Assembly (NCBI RefSeq): GCF_009689005.1
Contig: NZ_AP021879.1
Location: 2,480,001-2,544,000, forward strand
From: Desulfosarcina ovata subsp. ovata
Lineage (GTDB): Bacteria; Desulfobacterota; Desulfobacteria; Desulfobacterales; Desulfosarcinaceae
DNA length: 64,000 nt
Direction of reading: 5' to 3'
The translations under genes and the position numbers were made by a program. Shown here piece after piece: positions 18,646 through 26,610 of the stretch; position 1 is the first letter of the stretch; each line of letters opens with the position of its first letter. The notes beneath the pieces were generated by a model. That model saw nothing but the letters and a program-made list of their open reading frames with translations, ran no database searches and was not told where the DNA came from.

Positions 18646-19308
18646 ATGAGTCCTGAACATAGAAACGATTGCCATCGTAAGTATAACGGCGGAAAAGGGC
18701 ACAATGGGCGCGGCCCCAGTAGCGCATGGTTGCACGAGCCCAAAATGGTATTGGGGCACTTGCCGCTAAAAGCTGGACACGTTTTCGTCGATTTGGGCTG
18801 TGGTGCCGGCGATTACACTGTCGAGGCGGCGAAGATTGTCGGTCCCGGCGGTAAAGTGTATGCCTTCGACAAATGGCAACATCTGATCGACAGCCTGGCG
18901 AAAGTCGCAAAATCCCTGGAGCTGAGCAATATTGTGGCCCTGAAAGCTGATATTTGCGCCCCATTACCGATTCTGGACAGCAGTGTGGATGTCGTATTTA
19001 TTGCCACGGTGCTTCATATTTTCAATTTAAGAAAAATGGGGCCATCCATTTTTTCCGAAGTATTCAGAATGCTCAAACCCGGAGGTTGTCTGGCTATTGT
19101 CGAGTGTAAAAAAGAGGAGCAGTCTTTCGGACCGCCCAAGCACATGAGAAATGCTCCCGATGAGGTTGAAGCGGTGGTGGTCTCTTGTGGCTTCAGAAAG
19201 ATCGGCTACATTGATTTGGGATACAATTACATGATTCAGTTTGCTTCTGCTAAAAAAAATACGAAAGGAGAAAGACATGACGACACCACAGCATTGCCCC
19301 GGATTTGA
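18646..19308 (+). CDS. Class I SAM-dependent methyltransferase
   Basis: A 220-residue methyltransferase of the UbiE/Methyltransf_11 type. Motif I is VFVDLGCGAGDYTVEAA, followed by VYAFDKWQHL (post I), and SVDVVFIATVLHIF and LKPGGCLAIVECKKEE (motifs II/III). It starts 16 bp after the TrmO-FmdE gene and its 3' end overlaps the zinc-ribbon gene by 32 bp. The N-terminus HRNDCHRKYNGGKGHNGRG is unusually rich in His, Gly and Asn. The substrate is unknown; in this setting it could methylate a metal ligand. Confidence 0.85.
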   Translation: MSPEHRNDCHRKYNGGKGHNGRGPSSAWLHEPKMVLGHLPLKAGHVFVDLGCGAGDYTVEAAKIVGPGGKVYAFDKWQHLIDSLAKVAKSLELSNIVALKADICAPLPILDSSVDVVFIATVLHIFNLRKMGPSIFSEVFRMLKPGGCLAIVECKKEEQSFGPPKHMRNAPDEVEAVVVSCGFRKIGYIDLGYNYMIQFASAKKNTKGERHDDTTALPRI

Positions 19309-19480
19309 ACTTTTCAGGGAGTTGGACGCGTTCATCTGCCAGTGCCCGAACTGCGGCAATCAGATAGAAATCTTCTCGGACGAATTCAACAAAGAACATC
19401 ATTGCCCCGGATGCGGGAAAAAAGTGGATTTCACCAAATGCGAGCTTAGTGGAAGGGGAAGAAAAGGCACGAAACGGTAA
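19277..19480 (+). CDS. Small zinc-ribbon protein
   Basis: A 67-residue protein with two CxxC knuckles, CQCPNCGNQIEIF and HHCPGCGKKVDF, which would bind one zinc. The start MTTPQHC (19277) has AAAGGAG 7 bp upstream; the in-frame ATG at 19241 lacks a site and would extend into the methyltransferase end. Just before its stop another frame (-1) stays open for 57 codons with protein-like sequence (see 19450-19623). Probable role: metal or nucleic-acid binding accessory of the operon. Confidence 0.75.
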   Translation: MTTPQHCPGFELFRELDAFICQCPNCGNQIEIFSDEFNKEHHCPGCGKKVDFTKCELSGRGRKGTKR

Positions 19481-19623
19481 AAGAATGCAATTTCGATTTA
19501 AAACCGCAGAAATCGATCGACCAACTCAACCGGAACGATATCGTCGTTCAGTCCCTGGCCGACCTGGCCCGGACCAACCAAACCACCATCGGCCGGCTAA
19601 TGGATATCATGCATACAAAGTGA
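19450..19623 (+). pseudogene. Start-less C-terminal coding fragment in the -1 frame of the zinc-ribbon gene
   Basis: After a TAG at 19447-19449 this frame reads through to TGA at 19621. It ends KSIDQLNRNDIVVQSLADLA followed by RTNQTTIGRLMDIMHTK, which looks like real protein. It has no ATG, GTG or TTG start. Either the zinc-ribbon protein is longer and a -1 shift has occurred near AGA-AAA-GGC (19459-19467), or the front of a separate small gene was lost. Confidence 0.4.
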
Positions 19624-19636
19624 AGTGGAGGCTCCA

Positions 19637-20674
19637 ATGAAAAAAGCTGACATCACATCCATATTTTTACGTGGTAAAACTGGAAAAATAATGCGACGCA
19701 TCAATGTCAAGCCCAATGGAGGAGATTCAGCACTGCTGGCTTCGGGAGCAAGCAACTTTTCACCGGAAGAGCTGGATATCGACGACAGTGATTGCCATCC
19801 AACCCTGTGTTGCGAGAATATCCGCGTCAGGTCAGGTGTCCGGTTGATGCTTGCCAATTATTCTCAGGGGCGGCAAATCCATATGGATTATGAGATAGAC
19901 AAGGCTCCGATCAGTTTCAGTTATACCCTTTGCGAGCGAATTCGTTGCACCATGCACAATGGCTTAGGGCCTCCGACAGTGGCAGAACGCGTCCCCGGAG
20001 ACGGAGTCCTGGCCTATCTACCGCAGACGAACGGAACCATTGATATCTTCCCCGATCGGCGGGTTGTGGGTATTTCACTGCATTTCAGCGTATCAGCCTT
20101 TAAAACGTTGTTTCCTTCCCTGCCGTGGTGCCTCCAACACTTGGATAAAAGCCCTGGTGGTTCATCAACAGCCAAGCCGGTTTTCCAGCAGTCCCGTTTC
20201 GGTACCGATACCTTTCAGGTTATCAAGCAGATTCTCCAATGCCCCTATACGGGAGAGATTCGCAGGCTTTTTTTCGAGGCCAAAGCCCTCGAACTGGTGG
20301 CGCTTAAAATGGCGGAATGGCGACAACGGGAAAGCGCTGCGCCATCGGCCTTGAGGAGCCGGGATATCGACCGAATCCATGAGGCATATTATATCCTGTT
20401 GACCCGGCTCGATCATCCACCCAGTCTGGTCGATTTGAGCCGCATCGTGGGACTCAACCGCAACAAACTCAACCACGGTTTCAAAGTTCTGTATGGAGAT
20501 ACCGCATTCAACCTGCTGCGCAACGCGAGGCTCTCCAAGGCCCTGTCATTGCTCAACGATTCAGACCTGAGCCTGTCGGAAATCGCGTTTACCGTGGGTT
20601 ACAACAGCCAGGCCAATTTCACCACCGCTTTTCGCAAACATTACGGTACGCCCCCGAATACCTTCCGCCGGTAA
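19637..20674 (+). CDS. AraC-family regulator, PchR-like
   Basis: A 345-residue regulator. The long N-terminal domain resembles PchR-type sensors of iron-siderophore uptake; the C-terminal AraC DNA-binding pair occupies about residues 250-345 (LVDLSRIVGLNRNKLNHGFK and LSEIAFTVGYNSQANFTTAF). The start at 19637 has GGAGG 5 bp upstream; a GTG at 19625 was rejected. It precedes a TonB-dependent receptor gene, the classical arrangement in which the imported ligand activates its own receptor gene. Confidence 0.88.
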   Translation: MKKADITSIFLRGKTGKIMRRINVKPNGGDSALLASGASNFSPEELDIDDSDCHPTLCCENIRVRSGVRLMLANYSQGRQIHMDYEIDKAPISFSYTLCERIRCTMHNGLGPPTVAERVPGDGVLAYLPQTNGTIDIFPDRRVVGISLHFSVSAFKTLFPSLPWCLQHLDKSPGGSSTAKPVFQQSRFGTDTFQVIKQILQCPYTGEIRRLFFEAKALELVALKMAEWRQRESAAPSALRSRDIDRIHEAYYILLTRLDHPPSLVDLSRIVGLNRNKLNHGFKVLYGDTAFNLLRNARLSKALSLLNDSDLSLSEIAFTVGYNSQANFTTAFRKHYGTPPNTFRR

Positions 20675-20728
20675 ATTCAACACCGCAACATTGTGCAGCG
20701 CGCAATAAAGAAAATGCATGCCGCAAAA

Positions 20729-20883
20729 GACAGGCAATCTGTTTCGTTATATGAAGACATGTGACGAACAGATGGCTGAAGCCATCGAATGAAAAGCCGG
20801 TACCATTCCCATAATCATGAAGGCGACCAAGCAAAGCCATGAAGGCTTCTCTCCGGATAGGTGAATTGCCGTCATGGCTTTTT
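20729..20883 (+). promoter_or_regulatory. Structured leader ending in an intrinsic terminator, before TonB receptor 1
   Basis: Stem AAAGCCATGA (20833-20842) pairs with TCATGGCTTT (20872-20881) and runs into a T-tract, 11 bp before the receptor's Shine-Dalgarno. Inside are the small stem GAAG-G-CTTC and a loop with AGGTGAATT. Further upstream, ATCTGTTTCGT pairs with ACGAACAGAT and GATGGCT-GA-AGCCATC forms another hairpin. The arrangement looks like a transcription attenuator or riboswitch. A similar leader lies before the second receptor. Confidence 0.5.
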
Positions 20884-20907
20884 CTTTGGAAACGGAGGAG
20901 CATTAAC

Positions 20908-23076
20908 ATGCAATGGCGTTGGAAGCAGCGGAACGGAATGAGAATATTGCTATTGTGGTTGTTCGGGTTAATTTTTGTGGGTACGGCATTGGCGGAAGAA
21001 TCGTCGACCCACAAACTCGACGATGTGGTGGTCAGCGAGCAAAGAATCCTTCCTGAAATCAGCCAGACACCGCAAAAGACAACTATAGACGTGGATACCT
21101 ACGAAACCGTCGGAACCATGCAGAACATCGGGGATATCCTCAAGGATCAGCCGATCATGGATTTCAGGGGGGCGTCCGATCTGGTTCCCGGCGATATCAT
21201 CGATGGTGAGGATGCCTTCTGGATGCGGGGCTTTGGCAGTAACCGCTTCGTTACCGCTATCGACGGGTCTAACATTCACAAAGCCGGCGGACGCCAGAGC
21301 TATCATGTGGTGGATTATTCGTTGCTGCCGACCTTTTTGATCGAGGAAGTCGAGATCCTTCCCGGACCGCACTCGGCATTGTATCCGGCACAAAGCATCG
21401 GCGGGGTGATCAATTTGGTCACCCGAACGCCTGAAAGGTATGACACCATCAAACCACAGGTCCATGTCTCCACCGGCTATAAATCCTACAACACCCAGAA
21501 TCACAGCATCACCGCAAGGGGCGGCATCGATGATTTCGTTTACGATGCGGGGTATCAGAGATACAGCACCGACGGTTACCTGAGACATTCCGAGGCGGAC
21601 ATCGATTCGACTTTCGGGCATATCGGTTACCTGCTGCCTTCAACCGGTTATATCACGTTGACCGTCAACCATAGCCAAGGGGACCGGGAAATCCCGGTGA
21701 ACAATGACGCCGCCTTGGGGGATGATGACGGGGGTTATCCAACGGTGAGCGAATCTTCCTATTTCGAATGGCAGTCGCCCGAATACGATGGAACGGCCAC
21801 CGCCTTCCGCTTGAATTATCTTCAACCCTCACCACTGGGAGAGTGGGATCTGAATGCCTATTACAGCGAGGAAGAGTGGAAGCGAACGACTCTACGTAAG
21901 GACGCCTCGGGAATTATTTACGATGGCGGTTGGGAGTCCACCTGGTATACGCGGGGCGTAAAGTTGCAGGATACGATCCGGTTTTCGGATGCCCATGAAA
22001 CCGTCATCGGCGCCGAGGTTCAGCAGTTTCTCGACAGCTTCGACACCAAGCAGGGCTCACCTGCTGCCTTCGACGAAAAAAAACGTGTGGAAACCCGGTC
22101 GGGCTTCGCCCAGCACCGCTGGCGGATCATTCCACGTTTGACCCTTACCGCCGGCTTGCGCTACGAGCACGCCGACACCTGGACGAACAACCTTTCCTCA
22201 AGCACCGGTGCTTTCCTGATCACCGGACAACCGCGATGGATCGAGAGAAATTTCGACGACTGGCTGCCCAAATCTTTTATCACCTATGACTTGGACGATT
22301 TGGCCGCCGGGCTGCGGGATACCTCCGTTTCGGTCGGCGTCAGCCGGATTTGGCGTGCGCCGACCAACTTCGGGGATTTCAATTACGGGGGAAGACCGGT
22401 TGGACCATGGACCGAACCCGAGCATGGCATCGGCTACGATGTGGTGCTCTCCCGGCGGCTGGTCAACGATATTCAGCTCAAGGTCAATTACGCCTATTAT
22501 GAAATCGAGGATTATCTCGCCTGGAACGGAAACTTCTCTAAATACACGCCCGGCGGCGGGAATTCGGTCACGCCTGGTATGGAATACAAGGATTACGTTA
22601 TCAATCTCGAAAAGATCGTCCGCCACGGCGTCGAAGTCCAGCTCAGCGGTCATCTCATGGACGATCTCAGTTTTTATCTGGGATATGCCTATCAGAAATT
22701 CGAAAACAAAGGGGGAGAACTGGCAGGGGAAGACGCCGTCGACGATATTGCCAAGAACAGGGTCAACGCCGGCCTGCGCTATCGTTTGTTCGAAAATACC
22801 ACGCTGCTCCTCGATTATAAATACCAGGACGAACAGGTGGTTCAAAAGGCGGAAGAGGTCGCCCCGGATGAATGGGAGTTCTCGGAAATACCCATGGACG
22901 CCTATCATGTGTTTGATCTGGCGGTCAGGCAAACCCTGTTTAAAAAATGGGGTTTCTTGGAAAATGCCACGTTGAAGGTCTATATCAACAATCTGCTCGA
23001 TGAAAACTATGAAAATCTCAGCGGGTATCCGGCCACGGATCGCACCTATGGAGCGGCGCTGGATGTTTATTTTTAG
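20908..23076 (+). CDS. TonB-dependent outer-membrane receptor 1
   Basis: A 722-residue receptor with signal peptide (MRILLLWLFGLIFVGTALA) and a TonB-box-like DDVVVSEQ at the mature N-terminus. The plug domain follows (IGDILKDQPIMDFRG, IEEVEILPGPHSALYPAQSIGGVINLV), then a 22-strand-type barrel ending TYGAALDVYF. The start at 20908 has GGAGGAG 7 bp upstream. It imports a scarce chelate or metal complex through the outer membrane and is followed by a microprotein and a complete ABC importer. The ligand is unknown; siderophore, cobamide or another metal chelate are all possible. Confidence 0.92.
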   Translation: MQWRWKQRNGMRILLLWLFGLIFVGTALAEESSTHKLDDVVVSEQRILPEISQTPQKTTIDVDTYETVGTMQNIGDILKDQPIMDFRGASDLVPGDIIDGEDAFWMRGFGSNRFVTAIDGSNIHKAGGRQSYHVVDYSLLPTFLIEEVEILPGPHSALYPAQSIGGVINLVTRTPERYDTIKPQVHVSTGYKSYNTQNHSITARGGIDDFVYDAGYQRYSTDGYLRHSEADIDSTFGHIGYLLPSTGYITLTVNHSQGDREIPVNNDAALGDDDGGYPTVSESSYFEWQSPEYDGTATAFRLNYLQPSPLGEWDLNAYYSEEEWKRTTLRKDASGIIYDGGWESTWYTRGVKLQDTIRFSDAHETVIGAEVQQFLDSFDTKQGSPAAFDEKKRVETRSGFAQHRWRIIPRLTLTAGLRYEHADTWTNNLSSSTGAFLITGQPRWIERNFDDWLPKSFITYDLDDLAAGLRDTSVSVGVSRIWRAPTNFGDFNYGGRPVGPWTEPEHGIGYDVVLSRRLVNDIQLKVNYAYYEIEDYLAWNGNFSKYTPGGGNSVTPGMEYKDYVINLEKIVRHGVEVQLSGHLMDDLSFYLGYAYQKFENKGGELAGEDAVDDIAKNRVNAGLRYRLFENTTLLLDYKYQDEQVVQKAEEVAPDEWEFSEIPMDAYHVFDLAVRQTLFKKWGFLENATLKVYINNLLDENYENLSGYPATDRTYGAALDVYF

Positions 23077-23220
23077 AACCAGATTGAGAAGTCCGTCTAA
23101 GGCCCGCTACCGGTGTTGGAAAGTGGCCCAAAATGGTCACATATTACATATATGCTCCGCTTTCGACCCACTTTCCGCCTTGTTATCGGGCCTGATCCAG
23201 ACTTCTCAAACAGGCTCTAA
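23074..23220. repeat. R2 palindromic repeat, copy 2 (~147 bp)
   Basis: Begins at the stop codon of TonB receptor 1 and ends GACTTCTCAAACAGGCTCTAA, as in the copy at 10008-10155. The left arm is more diverged (GAACCAGATTGAGAAGTCCG). Its position directly after the receptor stop would place a long hairpin between the receptor and the downstream importer genes. Confidence 0.82.
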
Positions 23221-23265
23221 GAAGCTGTTTGAAGTTGTTAAAAAATCCATTAAAAGGAAACAACA

Positions 23266-23436
23266 ATGTCTTACATCATGGGCGGCCGCGCACAGTTTCG
23301 TGTACAGAGCAGCGGGCAGTGGTTGATCAGCGTCAATCACAAGGAAAACGTCACCGAGGACGGCCCCCTTAGGGAGTTGTACGGCAAAGCCGAGCATGTG
23401 TTTAATAGCGCCAGTTTGACCTTTATAGTTAAATGA
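23266..23436 (+). CDS. 56-residue microprotein between TonB receptor and ABC importer
   Basis: Reads MSYIMGGRAQFRVQSSGQWL, then ISVNHKENVTEDGPLREL, and ends SASLTFIVK. An AAAGGAA site lies 6 bp before the ATG, and the stop overlaps the ATG of the binding-protein gene in ATGA, so translation is probably coupled. There is no signal peptide or membrane helix. I do not recognise the family. Codon usage and composition look coding. A role in importer assembly or in sensing is conceivable but not shown. Confidence 0.6.
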   Translation: MSYIMGGRAQFRVQSSGQWLISVNHKENVTEDGPLRELYGKAEHVFNSASLTFIVK

Positions 23437-24560
23437 GGTTGATACGGGGCGAAACGAGAATGATTACCGCGGGGGTGCTTTTGCTTGTTCTCATTCTGGC
23501 GGCCGGATGTTCGGATCAACCCGCCCCTGCAAAGCAAGACGTCAATCGAAGAACGATTACGGATTGTGCGGGAAGGGAGGTACGGATACCGGAGAGGGTC
23601 GCAAAGGTGGTGGATCTGGCCCTTTTGGACGGTACCCGCACCATGGTCGAGCTGCAGGTCGCGGACAGGCTTGTGGGCGTCAACGACAGTGTTAAAAATT
23701 TCATGTACGGAGAAGAGGGCAGCGCCCTCGGGTGTTGGTTCCTGCCGCCCAAGGTGGCACCGCAATTAAAAAGTGTATTGAGCGTGGGAACCTGTCGTGA
23801 ACCGAATGTCGAATTCATACGGTCCCTTGAACCGGATCTGATCCTGGCCTATGCGTCCTATACGGAACTTGCCGATATTATCGAGGAACAAACCGGCCTG
23901 CCGGTTGCCTGCATCGACGCTTCGGGGTGCCTTGATTTCAAAATGCTCAGATTGGTTGCAGAAATCATGGGTAAACAACGGCGGGCGGAGGCGTTGGTCA
24001 CGTATGCAAAAGGCAAGGTCGAGACAATTGTCCGTATGCGCTCCTGCCTTGATGAAAAAAAGCGCGCGAAGGTATTTTTTTGGGGGTGGCCGGTTCAGGA
24101 TGCTCCGAAAACGATTGCCCCCTATGATCCCATCGATCTGGCCGGAGGACTGAACGTGGCCCTGCAAGCCGGGGCCAGGCCTTACGAAATCTATGATATC
24201 ACCAAAGAGCAGCTGGCGGTGTGGAACCCCGATATCATCTTGCTGCAGTGGTGGACCCGAAAAAAGGTCGGCGTGAGAATCGAAACGATCCTTTCCGACC
24301 CGGCCCTGCAAACGGTTTCCGCCGTGAAGAACAAGCAGATATACTACTCGCGGAGTTTCATGAAAGGCTGGGACCCTGCCATGGGCCTATGTGAAATCTA
24401 CTACCTGGCCAAACTCTTCTATCCGGATCTGTACCGTGATCTCGACGTCGAAAAAGAGGGCAATGAAATATTGAAGCGTTTTTACGGGATGGACGGACTC
24501 TATTCGGATTTTCTCGATGGCAGCGAACTGCACCGATGGAAACCGATCCCCACATCCTGA
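23433..24560 (+). CDS. ABC importer substrate-binding lipoprotein (BtuF/FecB type)
   Basis: A 375-residue class III binding protein. The signal peptide MITAGVLLLVLILAAGCS has a clear lipobox LAAGC. It then has the periplasmic-binding fold (ITDCAGREVRIPERVAKVV, LEPDLILAYAS, WNPDIILLQWW). Such proteins deliver ferric siderophores, heme or cobalamin. It starts within the microprotein's stop (ATGA), and its own 3' end overlaps the permease gene by 25 bp. It has several cysteines in the mature part (GCWFLPP, VGTCREPN, CIDASGC), which could take part in metal contact. Confidence 0.88.
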   Translation: MRLIRGETRMITAGVLLLVLILAAGCSDQPAPAKQDVNRRTITDCAGREVRIPERVAKVVDLALLDGTRTMVELQVADRLVGVNDSVKNFMYGEEGSALGCWFLPPKVAPQLKSVLSVGTCREPNVEFIRSLEPDLILAYASYTELADIIEEQTGLPVACIDASGCLDFKMLRLVAEIMGKQRRAEALVTYAKGKVETIVRMRSCLDEKKRAKVFFWGWPVQDAPKTIAPYDPIDLAGGLNVALQAGARPYEIYDITKEQLAVWNPDIILLQWWTRKKVGVRIETILSDPALQTVSAVKNKQIYYSRSFMKGWDPAMGLCEIYYLAKLFYPDLYRDLDVEKEGNEILKRFYGMDGLYSDFLDGSELHRWKPIPTS

Positions 24561-25600
24561 CCCAATATCGACGCCATGTCGGCAGAAAGCGACTGTTCGT
24601 TTTCTCGCTCATGGCCGCCATCGGTCTGCTGGGGACCTTTTCCATCACCCGAGGGCCGCTGACCCTTTCGATTCCCGAGGTGTACGCCACGCTGCTCAAC
24701 CGTTTTTTTCCGGACTATTTTTCGACGCCGGGTGAACTCGCCATAAGGGCGATCTGGTATATGCGACTGCCCCGGCTGCTCATGGGGCTTGCCGCTGGGT
24801 TCAACCTCGCCATTGCCGGCGCGGTGATGCAGCCGGTCTTGCGCAACCCATTGGCCAGCCCGTTCACCCTGGGCATATCGGCCGGTGCCGGATTCGGGGC
24901 GGCCCTGGCCATTATTTTCGGCAAGGGGCTGGGTGGCGGCGTATTTTTCGTGGTCATCAACGCCTTTGTCTTTTCTCTGCTCACCGCCATGCTTATTCTG
25001 GGCATGTCCCGCTACAAGGGGGCCACCCCGGGAAACATGGTACTGGCAGGCATTGCCCTATCCTATCTTTTCGGTGCCGGCACCACGGTGATGCAGTATT
25101 TCGCCGATTCATGGGCCGTGACCGAGGTGGTTTTCTGGATGGTGGGCAGTCTTGGCAAATCGACCTGGAGCAGTTTGCGCTTCATGTTGCCGGTGATGTT
25201 GCTTTGTATTCCCTATTTGCTGCTGAAAACACGGGATCTCAACGTGATGAATACGGGCGACGATGTGGCCGTAAGCCTGGGTGCCAATGTCAGGCGGGCC
25301 AGGCTCCTGATTCTGATGGCGGCATCGATTTTAACGGCCATCACCATCTGCTTTACCGGGGCGATCGGTTTTATCGGGCTGGTCGCACCGCATATGGCGA
25401 GGATGATTTTAGGCGGCGACAACCGGTTCGTCGTACCGGCGGCGGGCCTTGTCGGTGCTTTGCTGCTCAGTGCATCGGACCTGGTGGCAATGAATATCAT
25501 CCCCCCCACGGTCATCCCCATCGGGATCATGACCGCATTCATGGGGGTTCCCCTTTTCCTTTATTTGATCATGAAAAACAGGAGCGAGCTCTGGCGGTAG
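24536..25600 (+). CDS. ABC importer permease (FecCD/BtuC family)
   Basis: A 354-residue permease with about ten helices. Family features are LSIPEVYATLLNRFF, MRLPRLLMGLAAGFNLAIAG (the conserved R-L-P-R motif) and the ATPase-coupling region GFIGLVAPHMARMILGGDNR. It overlaps the binding-protein gene and is itself overlapped by the ATPase gene, so the three form one unit. It transports the TonB-imported chelate across the inner membrane. Confidence 0.92.
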   Translation: METDPHILTQYRRHVGRKRLFVFSLMAAIGLLGTFSITRGPLTLSIPEVYATLLNRFFPDYFSTPGELAIRAIWYMRLPRLLMGLAAGFNLAIAGAVMQPVLRNPLASPFTLGISAGAGFGAALAIIFGKGLGGGVFFVVINAFVFSLLTAMLILGMSRYKGATPGNMVLAGIALSYLFGAGTTVMQYFADSWAVTEVVFWMVGSLGKSTWSSLRFMLPVMLLCIPYLLLKTRDLNVMNTGDDVAVSLGANVRRARLLILMAASILTAITICFTGAIGFIGLVAPHMARMILGGDNRFVVPAAGLVGALLLSASDLVAMNIIPPTVIPIGIMTAFMGVPLFLYLIMKNRSELWR

Positions 25601-26388
25601 AACTGAAAGTCAACGATTTGGTCTTTTTCTATGGAGACCGGCCGGTGCTTGACCGGATTACCTTCGATGTCTTGCCCGGACAGATTCTGGCCTTGCTAGG
25701 GCCCAACGGTGCCGGCAAATCCACTTTGCTCAAGTGCATCGACGGACTGCTACGACCGCAAAAGGGCTGCATCGAACTGAACGGCAAGCCGATCCATGGC
25801 CTGCGCCGCAAGACGATTGCCCGGCTAATGGCCTATGTGCCGCAAACCACTGGCGAGATCTTCCCCTTCAAAGTCATCGACATGGTCTTTTTGGGCCGCT
25901 ATCCCCATGGCAACGGGCATACCGGCAACAAGGATCTTGAGAAGGCCTTCAAGGCCCTCGCGTGGATGGGCATCGAAGATCTCGCGATGAAGGATTTCGG
26001 CGCCATTAGCGGCGGGCAGCAACAGAAAGCGACCATCGCCAGGGCCATTGCCCAGGAAGCCGAAGTTCTCCTGCTTGACGAACCCACCAGCAATCTCGAT
26101 ATCCGCCATCAGCTCGAAGTCATGGATTTGCTGAGGTATTTGGTTAAAACCAACTCCCTGTCGGCCATCATCACCATGCATGACCTCAATCTGGCCGCAA
26201 GATATGCGGATAAAGTCATCATGTTGGAAAACGGTAAGATCGTCGCCGCGGGGGACCCGGTGACCGCCCTGACGCCCAAAACCATCGCATCGGTTTATCG
26301 TGTGGCGGTTGAAGTCGGCAGCATCCGCAACAAGCCGCATATCATACCTCTCAAGCCACTTACATCAAACGTCCAACCTCGAAAGTGA
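25591..26388 (+). CDS. ABC importer ATPase (FecE/BtuD family), probable CTG start
   Basis: A 265-residue ATPase with Walker A LLGPNGAGKST, signature ISGGQQQKA, Walker B VLLLDEPTSNLD and switch His in TMHDLNLAARYADK. No ATG, GTG or TTG lies at the expected N-terminus (VELKVNDLVFFYGDRPVL). CTG at 25591 is 6 bp after GGAG (25581-25584), inside the permease end, and gives the usual family length. TTG at 25618 would delete the first strand. The exact start is therefore uncertain. Confidence 0.88.
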   Translation: MAVELKVNDLVFFYGDRPVLDRITFDVLPGQILALLGPNGAGKSTLLKCIDGLLRPQKGCIELNGKPIHGLRRKTIARLMAYVPQTTGEIFPFKVIDMVFLGRYPHGNGHTGNKDLEKAFKALAWMGIEDLAMKDFGAISGGQQQKATIARAIAQEAEVLLLDEPTSNLDIRHQLEVMDLLRYLVKTNSLSAIITMHDLNLAARYADKVIMLENGKIVAAGDPVTALTPKTIASVYRVAVEVGSIRNKPHIIPLKPLTSNVQPRK

Positions 26389-26395
26389 GATGCTT

Positions 26396-26457
26396 TGGTT
26401 CCCACACTCCAGTGCGGGAACCAAGACCCGGGCAGATGAAAGCCATTGACGCTCCCA
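26396..26457. repeat. R7 hairpin plus inverted boundary repeat, copy 2
   Basis: TGGTTCCC and GGGAACCA arms form a hairpin (26396-26423) just after the ATPase stop. The following 26426-26457 is the inverted copy of 17251-17282. It may also serve as a transcript-end structure. Confidence 0.8.
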
Positions 26458-26480
26458 TACGGAACATGGAACCATCAAAA

Positions 26481-26508
26481 GCCGGGGATAAAATCATCCC
26501 CGACTTTG
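26481..26508. terminator. Weak hairpin after the importer operon
   Basis: GCCGGGGAT and ATCCCCGAC arms surround AAAATC, followed by CTTTGTTC. The stem is good but the T-tract is poor. It lies between the convergent importer ATPase and TonB receptor 2 genes. Confidence 0.4.
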
Positions 26509-26610
26509 TTCTCGCCACCGGTTTCAGCCGGCAGCAGGGCTCAGTCGTCCGGTTCGTCCCAATATCTGGTACACCGGTTTATGCAACATTGGGGTTGCAT
26601 CGTCATACGC

